From Lethocerus indicus (lineage: Eukaryota; Arthropoda; Insecta; Hemiptera; Belostomatidae), in the NCBI GenBank assembly GCA_019843655.1, contig JACDQD010000005.1, positions 11,249,575 through 11,313,574 on the forward strand: 64,000 bases of DNA, in the 5' to 3' direction. How positions within the stretch are numbered: the first letter of the stretch is position 1; each line of letters begins with the position of its first letter. Positions 1-13,719 of this stretch are shown one piece after another. The translations under genes were made by a program, and so were the position numbers. Under the pieces are notes generated by a model. It was not told the origin of the DNA. It searched no databases and was given only the letters and a program-made list of their open reading frames with translations.

Positions 1-3000
1 GGACTCGGGCCTCGTAATTAAGGCGCATTTCGCGGTATCCTGTTTATAAATATCGGCGTTAAATCCTCCCCGTATCCCGTATCCGACTTGCCGCCGGATG
101 ATATATTCCCGACTTTAGACAGGACACACGGATGTCGCCCGGAAATTTAGTCGATACCCGTCTCGGGTGTTTTATGGACCTTCTTGAGGTTCATTCACAG
201 TAAGTAAAGAGACAAAAATCACAAGAAGAATTATTGTAGCGTGTCCGTTTTCAAAATTATTCCTGGATTATGAACCTTTCGACCTAACCGGGGGCAGAAT
301 CGATTATAACTTCCCCTCTGGTTAAATAAAAGTCTTAGTTTTGGAGCAGGATATTAGACGAGCCGAACGATTCGGTCTGTCCAATCAATGGCCGGTCGAT
401 TAATTCTCGTCAACGTTTGTCTTCTTCGAACGGGCCCGTAGTCACAGGATCACTTGAAAGGTTCCGCAAACGGGACACGGCCGATATAGCAGCCCACCCT
501 CCCCCAACCATGCCCCGTCATTAGGACTACATTCTAACGTCGCCGCCTCCAATTTGTCAACCGCCAAGGCCGCCCCGATAAGCCTTAATTGGTGTCTTTC
601 AACCGTGTAACCAATCTTGTTTTGTATCCTTTTCTATGTTTTATGTTGTAACCGTCTTTTATGTTTATTTTACCGGCGGTAACATAACTCACCATCATTT
701 CCCCTCGTTCCCGAAAGCGGTATTGTTCAGTCGTCTAATATTGGGATACGCTGTCGTATACCCCGGGACACCACTTGTGTACCCCGACTCCCGAGCTTGA
801 GGTAGAACAACTGAAAATTATTGGACTGGATCCCGAATCGTAATAATGTGCACAAATTGAATATTACTCTATCTGAATTCCCTCAGGTTTCTCAACAATT
901 TGTAAAAGGAAAATATCAAAGTGAGCTCACGACGGTGCTATGACAGTGTTTAACATTTCCTATTTTTTTTTCAACTTCCAGTTGTGCCCCTGAAATTCCA
1001 TGTTGTCCGGCATGATTTTCCTCTAATGGCCTGACATCATGAAGGGGTTGTCGGAGCTTGAGTTACAATAGAAAATCGCCACAGCGGGGAATTATGCGTT
1101 TCCTGGGCGCTTGTTAGTTCCAACTGATTTATATCCTTTTTGACTTCCTTTGTTCGACCTCGAGGCGCACCGGGTTCGATACATTTAGGTATCGTATTAT
1201 TCCGATAAAATAGGTTACCTCGGTACCGTTGGTTGGAGACAGCGGCCGATAGACCGGTGGGGCTCCGTTAGTAATTTAAATGTCGTCTTCAACAGTTTGG
1301 TCCATGAATCACAGAAACAGCGCCATCCCCGGAGTTATTTACGGTCGTTTGCCCTACGCCACGAGGAGTGTATAATAGCGTCGTTTTATAATTAAAAACA
1401 TCCGCACTCTCTTCTCACCCGAAGTCATGAATACGTTATTTATCCGGCGGATTTATTATTTGGTCGCCGAACGGCCGCAGTACTCGGACGGGCCGAGGAG
1501 AAATAAGCCGTCGGTTCCGTTTGTAATTACAGAGCCGTGTGCCATCTTTCGCGCGAGGGATATGCAAATTGAATCGGCTCCATTGTCAGCGGGCCTATGA
1601 CTAATGGCGGCTGTGATAAGAAAAAATTGGTTTTGGAAATAACGACGGGCCCCTAAAACCCGTCGCCGGACGAGCAATTATTCAACGCGCCGCCCATTGA
1701 AATTCCGTTGAGGCAGTTTATGATAATTTTCGTTTTGTTGTCCAGTCCTAGACAATGTCTGAAAATATCTACGCTAACTAATCTAATGAACAGTTTGGGA
1801 CAGGAAGAGATAAGTGGAAGAAGATTATGCGTGGTTATGATGGCTCTTGGAGTAAAATCTCGATTATTACTTGTGCAATATATAAGGTCTTTCTAATAAA
1901 CAATTCAGAGGAAGTTGAGAATTATTCCGCGTTTCAAATCGTCGAGTTTTCCCATACAACGAATGCCATTTGCTAGATTCTTACCGTCGAAATTCACGTA
2001 CTCGTGATGACGAGGTTGTTATATCTGCCCCTGTGCTTGATGAACAATCGGGGTATTTTCTTAAATGCCTCAAATTTCTATTTTTTATGTTTATCTAAGT
2101 AGAACTAGGTAATTTGTTTCCCCTTGCTCTTTCCCTGTCAAACGTTATTTACCTCTAAACAAATGACCCATTCTCCCTGTATAGTCTGATACAGTTACTC
2201 TTATATATACTTTGCCTGTTTTCCATCGAAACCAGCTGAATGCAAATACGGACTATAAGAGAAATTTCTGTAAGCTCATGTACAAGATTTGTTTATGGCC
2301 TGGGAATTTAATCGGTCGTGATTTGCCCCTTTTCAGTGGACGCCCAATAGAAAGAGTGGGGGATCTCGACGTTGGCTGGTGTTCAGTGTACTGGCCAGTT
2401 ATTTTATTTGTTCCCCTCCACAGGGCGTAAGTCTCTCTCTTCTGCTCTCAGTGTTTTTCTTTTTATTTCGAACGTGTGAAACCGTGCAGGGGTGCGCCCT
2501 CCCCCCCTACTGTATTAATTAATGTCCATAAGGTGGTGCACAACGAGTGCGAATGGGCTGTACCAGTGTGTATGGGATAGGGAAAAAGACTGTCTAAGTA
2601 TCGACACGAACTCTTCCAATGTTATTTTCTTACCGTTTCGATGAAAGCTTGCTTTCTAGCCGTATTTGTTAGGAAATTTGGTTTCTTCCCGGAAATCCGA
2701 CTGCATCAAATAAAAGAACAAATTGAAGACTGAATCATCAATGAATAATCCCAACAGTCCTCAATTAAGTGACTCACGCCCGGGGTGTCTGAATCGTTAA
2801 CGCGATAAAAGCACAGATGAAAGCAGAACTAACGTGTTTCGAATCTTCGGGGCAGGGAAAAAATTTGGTTGGGGAACGAAACGTTTGCGAGTTTCACCGC
2901 TCGAATCCATTTCGAACGTGCCGCAACTTCGATCCGGGGAAGTGGGGAAAGGTGCCAAACTGTTTTTGTTACTTGTGCACGAGGGCGAATGGTGCGGATG

Positions 3001-4948
3001 GATGTGCAACGAAGCGGAGTGTAGGAGGGAGAGTGAGAGAGAGGGAGAGGAAAATATGGTTAGACGGAGAGTGAGAGAGAGAGATGGGGAGAGAATCGTA
3101 GAGAACGGTCTGAGAATTGATGACCGAGGATTACAGCTGTCAGCGGCGACTATCTCCACCAATAATAGGCCTCTGATTAGTACCCCGTCCCTCTCTATTG
3201 GGAGGCACTTACTTGACCGATACCCCCCGGCCCATTGTATTATGCTTGTAACACACCGTATTATACCTTATAGTATAAGTCCCAAGTCCGCTCTCTGTCG
3301 TGATAACGTGCCGGGCCCTGCTCCAATCATCCTCGTTCAGTGTCCCCCTGCACAACTATGTCAAAACGTGCCCGCCCCATCACCCCTCAATTACTGTAGT
3401 ATTTTTACAAAATAAGAAATAAATTGCACTTTGGCCTTAAAGTCGGTCGCGTTGTTCTGTGCGCTAAAGGTATTTGACGTTGCGTATATTTGACGTGGGG
3501 ACAAGAAAATGATGGTATTCCGCGTAGTTTGTTTATGAATAACGCGGTCGAGCAGGAGTGGCATTTTGGAAAATCATATAGCTAGGGCGAGGGAGCCGGA
3601 AGAGACGGTGGGTCGCAGGACCAGTCTCTAGCTGTAAAGGCTCGGCAAAGCGGGCGGTGGGAAGCTTGCCGAACATACTATTGCTTTTATCGTCGCCTTC
3701 GAACGGATGGAACGTCTTCGAAGTTACACCCGCGAGATAAAGCGCGAGAACCCGGTTTAGCATTAGCGTTATTAATTTCGACAAGGGTAGCGTAGGGTTG
3801 TCCGCGTATAAATAAGGCGAACTGACAAATTGCGTCGGTTACAAGAAGAAGAGGACGGGCGGGGCCCCATCGGCGGGGTCCGGGGACCCGCGAGGCCGCC
3901 GCCCGAACCCGAGTTTTGATTAATACCGGGACCCGGCCGGATAAAAGTGAAGGGAAAGCGGAGGCCTGGGAGGCGTGTTTCCCGGCGCGGTTGCGTACGC
4001 TTGGGCGTGCGAGTGCGAGCGACTCCTCCCCGTCGGGAAAGATGATGGCGCAGTTGGGTTTATTCTCTGTGTGTTTACTAATGACTGCAATTTGAGGCGG
4101 CGGCCGGGAACCGGTTGGCCGCTTCGGAAGAAAGTTTCTCGCGTCGCCCGGCCGACTGCTCTCGGGGCCTTTTCGAATTTAATACCGCTTTTAGAATTGC
4201 GGAATCCGCCCTCCGATTCCGACCGGGATATGAGCAAAAGACCCCGAGATTTCGATATCGCTCCGGGGAACATTAGAGATGAAGCGATTAAATCGGATTG
4301 CTTTTATGTCACCGGGCTTTGTTCCTGATACGGATTAATTCTGTTATGTTTTCTAAGATTTTCTGTTGCTATCGTTACTGGAGCCTTTTGTTTTTTTCTT
4401 GATATGTAATTTATATCGACGAATAATCTAACGAAGATTCACTGGGTGAAACCAACGCCGGGATCAGTGAATTTATTTCTCTCAAACCTTAATCCACTTG
4501 TCCGGAGGTGGTGGGAATCACTCCGCTTGCGAATTATCGGAGCGCTGTGAATACTCCCAGTAGGACTACTAACCAGTGCCGCGACTAACAGTGAGGGAGA
4601 TTACGTGATCCCCCGAAACTTGCCGATATCGAGGCGAGGACGAAAGCCGTGCAACGGAGGACATGACCCGCGTCGAGTTCATGGGACACTTCAGGCGGGT
4701 TCCGAGCGCAAAACACTCGCTTATCTCAATAAAAGGGTTGTGAATATTTTTTGTCTCATTTGCGAGAGAATACAGAAATGTTCCAAACCCTCGCGGAATC
4801 CTTCGAAAAATACCTTTTTATGACTTCCCGATTCACGATAGTATTGATGTGGAACCGCGTGTTGAATAAATATAATCTTAATTCGCGTTATAAGAATTCG
4901 TTTACAAATCGTAAACTGAATGATTATTGTCAACTGTGTTGTTAATAG
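1..4948. other. Non-coding sequence upstream of the visible NTAN1 exons
   Basis: No convincing coding exon on either strand. The stretch is either a large NTAN1 intron or mixed intron, promoter and intergenic DNA. Visible patches are a GA-rich purine run at about 3026-3105 and a GC-rich block at about 3850-3910. I looked for the conserved N-terminal NTAN1 exons, including the one before LAHCDG, and did not find them. Confidence 0.5.
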
Positions 4949-4952
4949 TGAG

Positions 4953-7213
4953 CGGTGCGGTTGGCTTGGCGCATTGCGACGGAGCCGGTACCGAGGAAGG
5001 ATTGATGAACTTGGTGTCGAGGGTACAAGAGCTGGCCCTCGGCTATCCAAACGGCAGGCTCGAGTTACACCTCGTCGGAGGATTCTCCGACCCTCACAAC
5101 TATTCAGAAGAACTCTTCTATAACCTGCTGCGTATGTACATAACTATATTTTGTGCCATTTCGCACGTCATTATAAGAAAAATCAAATTTTCTTCTTTCT
5201 GCCGACTCTCCTTTGTATTTTTATATCTCCTCTAAAAATATTTTCCATTTATCAATTACCACTTGACCACTTGATTCGTAAACTTGAGTCGGTTTATTAT
5301 GGCCCTCTAACCTCAATTAAATGAGTGAAGGTTTCAGCGAACAGAAACTGATTCGTTACTTTCTACTTTTCGGTTAATCCGCCTAATAAGTAAAAATTAT
5401 GTGTTCCTAATGGGTTTTAAAGCATACACCTCTATCATTTATGTTATAGATGCGTTCCATAAACAACCTGTAGAAATAGACCTAGTTATGGCATGCGTGG
5501 GTGAACTCAACACTACTGTCAGAAGCGGTATACACTGGCCTATACTCTATGGAATAGGTGAGTCATACTAATTTTCGTTGTATTTTTCCGATTATAACTC
5601 ATTCTTATTACAGTAGTAATTTATTTTAAATTGTATTAAACACCAGCTTGAAAAAATCTTTCGCCAATTCGTGTAGCAAATTAACAAACCTACTCCTTAT
5701 TATTTCCGAATATTCCTCACAGACATTTTCTCAGTTTAAGTTATTTATGAATTATATATTATTTCATAGATATTTATATTCCACACACGTTCGCGGTTAG
5801 TATTTATTCAATATAAATTATTTAAAGTTTATTAATTTTCAGGAGTCAATGTGAAAACTGGTGAAATATTCCCGGCGACATTCCCCGATAAAGGACCCGA
5901 ACAGGCTTTAAGAGCGGCCAGGCATCTGACGGGGGGACAGCAGGTAAGGTTTAAGGTGAACATTTATTTATTTTAATATTATTTTATAACAGTGTTTATA
6001 TGAATAACTCGAACAATAGTTGAACACGAAACAATTAGGATTGATAAATGGAAATCATAAGATAAATTGAGGTCCAAACTCCAGAAACGCAACAACCGAA
6101 AACAACTCAATTCGTGAAATCGTAATTTAAATTAACCGGTAAGCCGATTTAAAAAGCACTTTATTTTTTAATCTACATAATATACTGTATGGACGTTAAG
6201 ACGTCCTTTCTACCATTGTATACATAAACATTGGAGCTTACTTTTAAAGTGTTGGTATATTAAAATCCCCAGAATACACTTTACACCAACTACAGTCAAT
6301 CTTTCAGTTACACAGACTCACCCTTGATACTACATTATATTAACTTATTACATTCTTTCTTAACACAGTCTTCAATACTAATTTTATTTTATTGCATGTG
6401 TATCATGTTCTTGTGGAAATATATATTCAAATTTGCTTATTGCTTTGATGAAACTAATTGTAAATTTAAATTTGAGAATAATAAATTATGATGATTTTGA
6501 ATCATAAATTGCTTATAACTATGTTCATTGTTTATAACAAATTTATTACTGCCTTTATATTGAAATTAATTATTTGCTTAGATACTGGACATTTATGATT
6601 GCAACCTGGGATTGCTGCGAATTGGACCTTTCAATTATGATCCCCTCAGGGGGGTTGATCTCTGGCTGGAGCAACCAGATGAATTCATACTACAGCATCT
6701 TTCGACATCACCAGAAGTTGAACCACCTCATTTTGTAATGCAGGTGTGTTTCTGTTATTTATTTTGCACAAAATATTATTGGCAGTGATAATTTTTAATT
6801 ATCAAATCTATTTAAAACGGAATAATTTAAAATAGAAAAATTTAAAATAGGTGTAGAAATCCTGTGTGTCAATGATAATTTTATGTAATATGTTTTTGAG
6901 AACATTTTTCTGTGGTATTAAAAGTGGAATATTTGTGGGCATCAGTTGTACAAATTAGCAGATAAAAATATTTCCGAAATTGTGAAAACTGGTTTCATGT
7001 TTTGCCACTATGGTCTTTGATAATTTATTCTGTGTATATAATTATTTTGGCTCACCATATTCACATCGTTTTTATATTTCCATTCAGGTCCGTGCAACAT
7101 TAAAGTATATTCAGGATCATCCATTCCCAGCAGTGACAGTCTTTAGAGACAACAGGCCCCATTATTTCAGGAGGGATGAGCACACGGGGATATGGACACC
7201 CTTTAGATATTAA
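4953..7213 (+). CDS. NTAN1: Protein N-terminal asparagine amidohydrolase, 3' five coding exons (5'-partial)
   Basis: NTAN1 deamidates N-terminal asparagine of proteins to aspartate, feeding them into the Arg/N-degron degradation route. Five exons join in one frame: 4953 (or 4949)-5131, 5450-5557, 5843-5943, 6582-6743 and 7088-7213, with the TAA stop ending at 7213. Each acceptor ends in AG and each donor begins with GT (GTATGT, GTGAGT, GTAAGG, GTGTGT). They give about 225 residues. Recognisable family stretches, in order, are LAHCDG, RLELHLVGGFSD, VNVKTGEIFPATFPDKGPEQ, LRAARHLTGG, LRIGPFNYDP, LSTSPEVEPPHF, RATLKYIQDHPFPAVTVFRDN and a C-terminal YFRRDEHTGIWTPFRY. This is the C-terminal two-thirds of a protein of about 310 residues. 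The N-terminal part, including the region where the family's nucleophilic cysteine lies, was not found between 1 and 4950. The gene has no functional link to fz2, towards which it converges. Identification is secure; the first splice site is less so. Confidence 0.9.
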
Positions 7214-7824
7214 AATATCAATCTTACCTAAAATAGAAGGTACTCTGAAATGATTGTCAACAAACAATTATTTTCTGAAACCATATCTGATTTATTTACT
7301 ATTAAACAAGATTTGAAACTGTAATTGAACACTGAAATCATTTTGAAAAATAATTCTCACGTTTAAATTTTTTTCTATTTCTGTCTAGTAGCCAATGAAT
7401 GCACTGATGAATTCATTGTAATTGATGATGTAATTACAAAAATAATATTTTTAACTATTTGCATCTGTTTAATTATTTCACTTATATAATATTCAGTAAA
7501 TTATAGTAACACTGTACCTATCATTGTGGTATATTTTTTACCATTCATGAATTTTTTATATAGTGGAAAATAATTACACATTTTTAAAACCACATATAAA
7601 ACTTATCTACTTATTCTAATTCAAGTTTCTCTCTCCTGTTGATGTTACTGATTAAAACAGGAAATCCTTATTTACATAAAATGGACTCAGTGCATTTTCT
7701 GTTTCATTTCTTTCTTGGTTGTTTATAATTTTAGATATTGGTTATTTGGAAAAACTCCACCAAAATTGTAGAAAAAAAATGTAAATCTATACAATGAAAA
7801 GAATTAGAAAGTGGACATTATTTC

Positions 7825-7830
7825 AATAAA
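7825..7830 (+). promoter_or_regulatory. Candidate NTAN1 poly(A) signal AATAAA
   Basis: An AATAAA hexamer about 610 bases after the NTAN1 stop, in an A-rich context. Other AATAAA hexamers follow in the same AT-rich stretch, for example near 7908, so the true cleavage site is undecided and a much longer 3' UTR is possible. Confidence 0.3.
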
Positions 7831-10529
7831 AAATATTATGGTTTGAAAGCATAATATTTGATAAAATGTCAACAATGTTATATTAGCTTTATTATAAATG
7901 ACTGTTATAAATAAATCATTGAGTGTAAATAAATTTAAACATGTTGATAGTTCTTGCATTAAAATCAAAAGTGCCAACTTGCTTAGAAACAAATTTTATT
8001 ATCTTCATTGAATCATTTTTCACATTATCTTTAATACTTTGGAACCACCCTAATTCTCAAAATATCTTTACTATTTTTGTCTATGTAATAATGCCATAAA
8101 GCTTGATTGTGTATTTATCCAGTCATATATGTACTACATTCAATTCTGTGCAAGTGGATTTGTTTTAGTATTTCTGTTATTGGAGCATTTGTTGTATATT
8201 AGGCAAGAGACAAAATTTGTTTCTGTAAATATTCTATATCCTCCCCAATATGAGTAATTTAACTAATCCGGTTTTATATACATATTTTTTTAATTTGTCA
8301 GTTTCATATATAATATTAATTTGGCATACATTAATATATTAAAGTGCCATAAAATGGGGAGAGAAAATTATTGATGGGTGTAAAATGAATCACATTTAAT
8401 TATGAGAAGCAGCCCCAGTGAATATTTAAACAATTGTAAACGTGCATTAATATTGGATTTGATAAGGGTTTAAATTAATTAGTTTTAGATGATGAATAAG
8501 GATTTCCAGGTTCCTGTCTAGAAAATGGCAGCATATACTTTTGCACTACTTGTGCATATTGCACATTTTCTATATAATTATTTATGAAACAACGAGGCAT
8601 TGAAAAATGTTTGTTTTAAAGTGAGGGGTTTTATTTGGTTTCATCTCAATGGATTTACTTGTAAACATGAATTATTTTTTAATCAAGCACACTGTGAATG
8701 CAAACCTCACATTCAACACAACAAAATTAGAAGAAATTTTTCTAATTTCTTATAGTACTTGTGGATTGATTTAAAACAATTCTAGTTCAATAAATGAATA
8801 ATTTGTTTCTAAATAAATAATTTCTTCTTACATAATTTAAACATGCTTTAAGCACCTGACAGTGATTTTCTACAGCCATGATCACTACAAGAGCCATGAT
8901 TATTCCCACTTTGTTTCCCTTTATTGGTTTGAGCCAGTTTTAAATTTCTATCTAGTTACAGTTGTATGTAAAAACGAATAGGAAGTGCAATTTAAAAGTA
9001 AGTCATTGAAAATTTGGAGTTTGTTTTTCATATTGATGATATAAATAAATGCCTTAGTGTAAGTTCAGTCAAAGGAATGGTAAGGAGTATTTGTGAAATA
9101 TATTAATGACAGTGAAAATACTTATTAAAAAAAACTGTAAATAACATTTATTTCACAAATATTACTCATCATTTCTTTATGCTCAGAAATTTTATAAGTA
9201 CACACCAGATTATCTTGAGGTAGTACTGTGATACGAAAAAGATTGTATTTTAATTGTGTCATAAAATACAAGTATACGTTTTGAGTAGATATTTCAATAT
9301 ACCATTATGGATTATAATCATATTGAGCACAAAATAAACTACAAAAGCTTGTGGTAGAAACAAATTTAAAAAAATGTTTCTTTCATTCCTGTAGGTATTA
9401 AGAGATTAGGTTTTATATAAAATACATGTAAAATCAGATTATATTTTTATTAAGGTGTATCATATCACTAACGCTCCTAGCTTAAGATGGTTTATCAGAG
9501 CTTTAGGCTTTTATGGTTGTTAACATGATTTCTGGTATGTGAAGCACCTTTGTTATGGTTCATATTATTGTCAAAATAATTGTGAATTATATTATTGTAA
9601 ATCAGTAATCTTTTATTTTTAAATTCAATACCACTCCTTTTAAATATCCCCCTTAAACTATATAATTATAAGTTTAATTCACCTTTGTATATGATTTAAA
9701 CATTTATCTGAAGTACAAATATTATTTTCATCTATGAGAGATTAAGGTCTGCTTGGACTGAAATTATTTATAATAAAAGGAATTATTTTTAGCAAAATAA
9801 TTTTTCATCATAGATTGATAAATGCTTCTGTCTTTACAAAATATTTGTTACAAAAAATTCCTATAAATTAACTACTTGTTGCTGAAAGTCAACATATATT
9901 TATAAATTAAGTAACCAAAAAAGTTGCAGTAAAATTGCAGTCACCATTAGTTCTTACATTGATAGATTGAAAATATTGTTTCAAATGTTTAGTACTTGCC
10001 CCTTATTAAAGATTCAAAACACAAATAAATTTATTCCCTCTCTTCCACTTAATTCCCTCCCTGTTTCCTTGAAACATGAATAATACATAATATAAATTGC
10101 CTGCCAATTTAGGTGGTAAGAGTGGAGTTGTTGATGGTTTTAAAACAAAGCAATGGATTCTTTTTTTTCTTGTAATTAGTGAGTCCTCCCAATAGTGGTT
10201 CCTTTGTTTCTGTATGGGTGTTATAATGACCTAATAGCTTCTAAAACTCTTTAATTACAGCCCATTAAGGAACAACTGTTTGTTCTGGAAAAAATAAATC
10301 TTAAAATATCATTTTGTTAAATGTTTTATTAAATTGACAAGATTTAGTACTAATGGCTTTGAAATTAAAATTGTATCCTTTCACAGAATTCAAACATAAA
10401 ATATGTTGAGTTGATTTCAATACAGAACTCAGACCATTTTTGGGGGATTATTTTTGTGGGGTTGATATTTGCAAGATTCATTATATTGACTGCCTTCTGC
10501 CTGCAGCAAAGTACTAAAAATATACTTCA

Positions 10530-10665
10530 TATATATAATTTATTAATATTTTATTAATTTATTAATTATAATTTATAATTATAATTATATTTTATTTTAT
10601 TTTATAATTTTTATTATATTATTATTATAATTAATATAATTTATTAATTTATTTGTATATAATAT
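10530..10665. repeat. AT-only low-complexity tract
   Basis: Irregular TTTATTAATTATAATTT-type units with almost no G or C, close to the right edge of the AT-rich domain. Consistent with slippage-driven low-complexity DNA. Confidence 0.8.
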
Positions 10666-10780
10666 TTTATGATAGGCGGTACTTATAATGACCTGTTAAA
10701 TACAGAGAATTTATTTTTTTCGTTTTCATCAAATTAAATAAATGAAACTACAGAAAATATATGACGACTCTCTGTTTAAC

Positions 10781-13386
10781 TGGTTTTCTCTGTGCTCCTT
10801 TGAGTGGGGTGCTCGTCACTCTAAATACAATTTACATTACGGTTTTTTGCGAAACAATTTACCGGTGGGATAATAGCAAACGTTGAAATTTGAAAACTCG
10901 CTCCACCTTTAATAATATTAATCATTTCAAGGCACGTACAAGTGAGAAAAAATGACTGAAAAATTGGCAGGCAATGGATTTAAAATCACTTTAATTAAAG
11001 TAACTGGTTTCCTGCGATCAGCGGCGGAGGATGGCTAGACTATTGAGCTGCCCCCCGCCAATCGTTTAATATAATTAAATGAAGTCGAGAGACTTGATTA
11101 AAATAACTGGAACCCATTTATCATTGTAAATAAAACCTTAATAACGTCGGCCTCCGACTTGTTATATTTTCTGAATTCGGTAACAGGAGGAGGAGGAGGC
11201 GGCAAACCAATTCTTCTTCATTGGCGAGCGCAATAATCGGCCCATGTTCTCCGGTCTCTGGTTCCGTAAATATTAATTGGAAAATTGCCCACTCCTTATT
11301 CTTAGATCAGTTTATTGGATATCGATTGCGCGTCGTATGAGTAATAACCTCTTGCGTCTAATAAATTGATCCATCGTCTAAATTAGGTTAATCGAAAATG
11401 GCCTTTCGGACGGCCGGATTGTTTTCTATTCATTGATCGGGAAAGGTAGGGCTATTACGAGACATTATGAAACTAATAAAATTGGTTTATATTTATATTC
11501 GGATATAATCGGAGTTTTGTTAGAAGCTTTATTTTACGAATCTCAAGTGCGGGCTTTTAGCTAGGCTTCATAACTTCTGTAGGCCACATTAAACAGTTGG
11601 CATTCTAAAACAGCAATCGATGACAATTATTTATGTAATAATTTAAGTAATTTTTATTATCTATCTTATTTTGTAATTAAATTAACGGTGCTGTCTAAAT
11701 TTCCCAAATTTTTCCTCAGCTATGCGCGTCATATCTAACTCCCCTTTGTGTTACTGCCAGGTGGGATTCGCAGAACAACTCGGCGTAAGGATATTTTCCC
11801 GACAAAAATTTATATAAAAATCGGAATAAAAGTATACTAAAAATATCGACGTTGCTCCATTCTTGGGTTCTAAAATAATACTAGGAATTTTTGGCCGGAG
11901 TCCAGTAAGGGAAAAGGGGATTGATTTATTCTGCACCTTTCCTTTTGGTGGCCCCACCACATCTCCCACAATCGTTTGGCACTCGCCAAAACAACTTGGC
12001 CCGGGTCTCTCCTTATTCTTCTCTTCATTTAATAAACTAAATTATTATTTTATCTCGTCCCTCCTTTTTGTTTTAACAAGGCGGCGCTTAAACGCTGATT
12101 AAAAAACATTTTGTAGCACGTGCCAAAAGAGCTTACATAAATAAAATTCATCGCATTTTTTTCAACAGCAGATGGTTTCAGTGTGTGGTATAGTATTTTT
12201 TATTGGGCCCTTTCTCTATTTATCCGGGTTTTAAGCGAATAAATAATTGCTTTAAATTTATTTCTCAGTTGTATTTCTATTCTCTATCTCTACTATCGAT
12301 TGGTCGTATGTAATTGATTGAGTAATAGAATCAAACGAGAAAATACTGAAAATCAACTGATTACGGTTATTACCGTTATATTATTTCTTGAAATATTGTA
12401 CATAATAAATACATTCTATTGCATCTGATGACGAAAGGTACGGCAAGGTTTCGATAGTGAAAGTTGGACGGGCGGGACATTGCCGTCCACGTATTTATCT
12501 CATTCGGACATTGATTGAGATAAGTAAGAGTCTGATTAATAGTTCTACAGGGGGGCGAGGTCGGACCAAGTCCCTTTTGAAAACACGAACACCGCACGGT
12601 ATCTTTCGGTCTTAGCTCCGGTGGCCGGGTTTTAATCTAATATTTAAAAGGGAGAGAGGAGCTAGGGGCCGCCGGCCTGTGGGAGGGGCGGAGGAGTAAA
12701 CAGGGCCTCGAATTTCCCCAACTCATCTAGGGTTTAGTTTAACGCTTTATACTGTTATATTAAACAGGGCCCCCTCACTCCCCCGCACCCCTGCCACTCC
12801 CTATAGCGCTCTGTTGATTTAGCCCGCAGACCCGAGGATGGGCCCTATTTTTGGATCGGATTCTGGAGAGGGAGTCGACGTTGTACGAATGTTGAACGGG
12901 TACGGTCGAGGGGAACGAAAAAAAATCACGCCGCGAGATAAGGCCACTTACTAAACGCCTGAAAACATATTAGTCGGCCGGTGTTTGTTTTAAATGTCTC
13001 TAAATTGTGCCCGAAACGGTTTCGTGAAATGTGAAAATATGACGAAGATTAATAATAAAAACAATGACTAATTTCCTAATTTAAACCGATTCCGGATTGA
13101 AAAATTAACAGAGGCCAATTCGTGTCATTTCACAGCCTACGCTTAATATTTTTGGTAAGGGATAAGCAACCGACTGTTGAATTGGGTAAGATTTTATAAT
13201 CTGAACTCTATCGCGTTCAAAAAAATAGTAATGCTACTAGCTGATGTACCCGGCCTTTTAATTAATGTGATGCCAAACTTTTAATTATTAACTAATGATA
13301 TGAATATTATTAGATAAGTATTGCTTTTATGACGAAGCAATTAGCTCGTGGTAAAAATATCTGAGAAAGGCAAACATTAATGTATG
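10781..13386. other. Intergenic DNA between NTAN1 and fz2, left part
   Basis: Mixed-composition DNA with frequent CpG and no supported coding exon. GC-rich patches, for example 12640-12860, alternate with AT-rich stretches containing TAATTA-like cores. Nothing recognisable as a gene or a mobile element was seen. Confidence 0.5.
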
Positions 13387-13571
13387 ATATCTGTTGGGGG
13401 TGCTTCTGTATTAGTTCAAAAAAGCGTCAAAAAAGTGTAAATTATTAAATATCATATCTGTTGGGTGCTTCTATATTAGTTCAAAAAAACGTCAAAAAAG
13501 TGTAAATTATTAAGTTATAATATTTAAATAACAGAAACGGAAACAATAATGTAAAATATCTGTTGGCTGCT
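13387..13571. repeat. Short tandem duplication, unit about 67 bp, two copies plus a fragment
   Basis: Copy 1 (13387-13453) and copy 2 (13454 to about 13514) share ATATCTGTTGGG, TGCTTCT, TTAGTTCAAAAAA, CGTCAAAAAAGTG and TAAATTATTAA in the same order. A fragment with ATATCTGTTGGCTGCTT sits at 13556-13571. Confidence 0.85.
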
Positions 13572-13719
13572 TAGTAACGCGACAAACTATACTTTTAATT
13601 ATAGACTTATGACCTCATGACCTGGAAATATGTTGCTAAATGTGTGTGTGGGTTAGCTGTATACGTGCTGTAAATTTGGTAAGAAGTGTCGACACTAGCG
13701 CTAGTAGTTCCAGAAATCA

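Larger units (their letters stand above)
5950..10780. other. AT-rich, CpG-poor domain over the 3' part of NTAN1 and downstream
   Basis: From inside the third visible NTAN1 intron to about 10.78 kb the sequence is strongly AT-rich and CG dinucleotides are rare; for example, about one CG in 8041-8280. On the right it changes abruptly near 10.78 kb to mixed-composition DNA with frequent CpG. Beyond the stop codon at 7213 no coding exon is visible. This pattern is typical of germline-methylated transcribed units in insects, but composition was judged by eye. Confidence 0.6.

Noticed and set aside
2834..3415. Open frame of 193 codons on the plus strand
   Set aside because: Spans a GA-rich tract, overlaps equally open frames on the other strand, and shows no recognisable domain.
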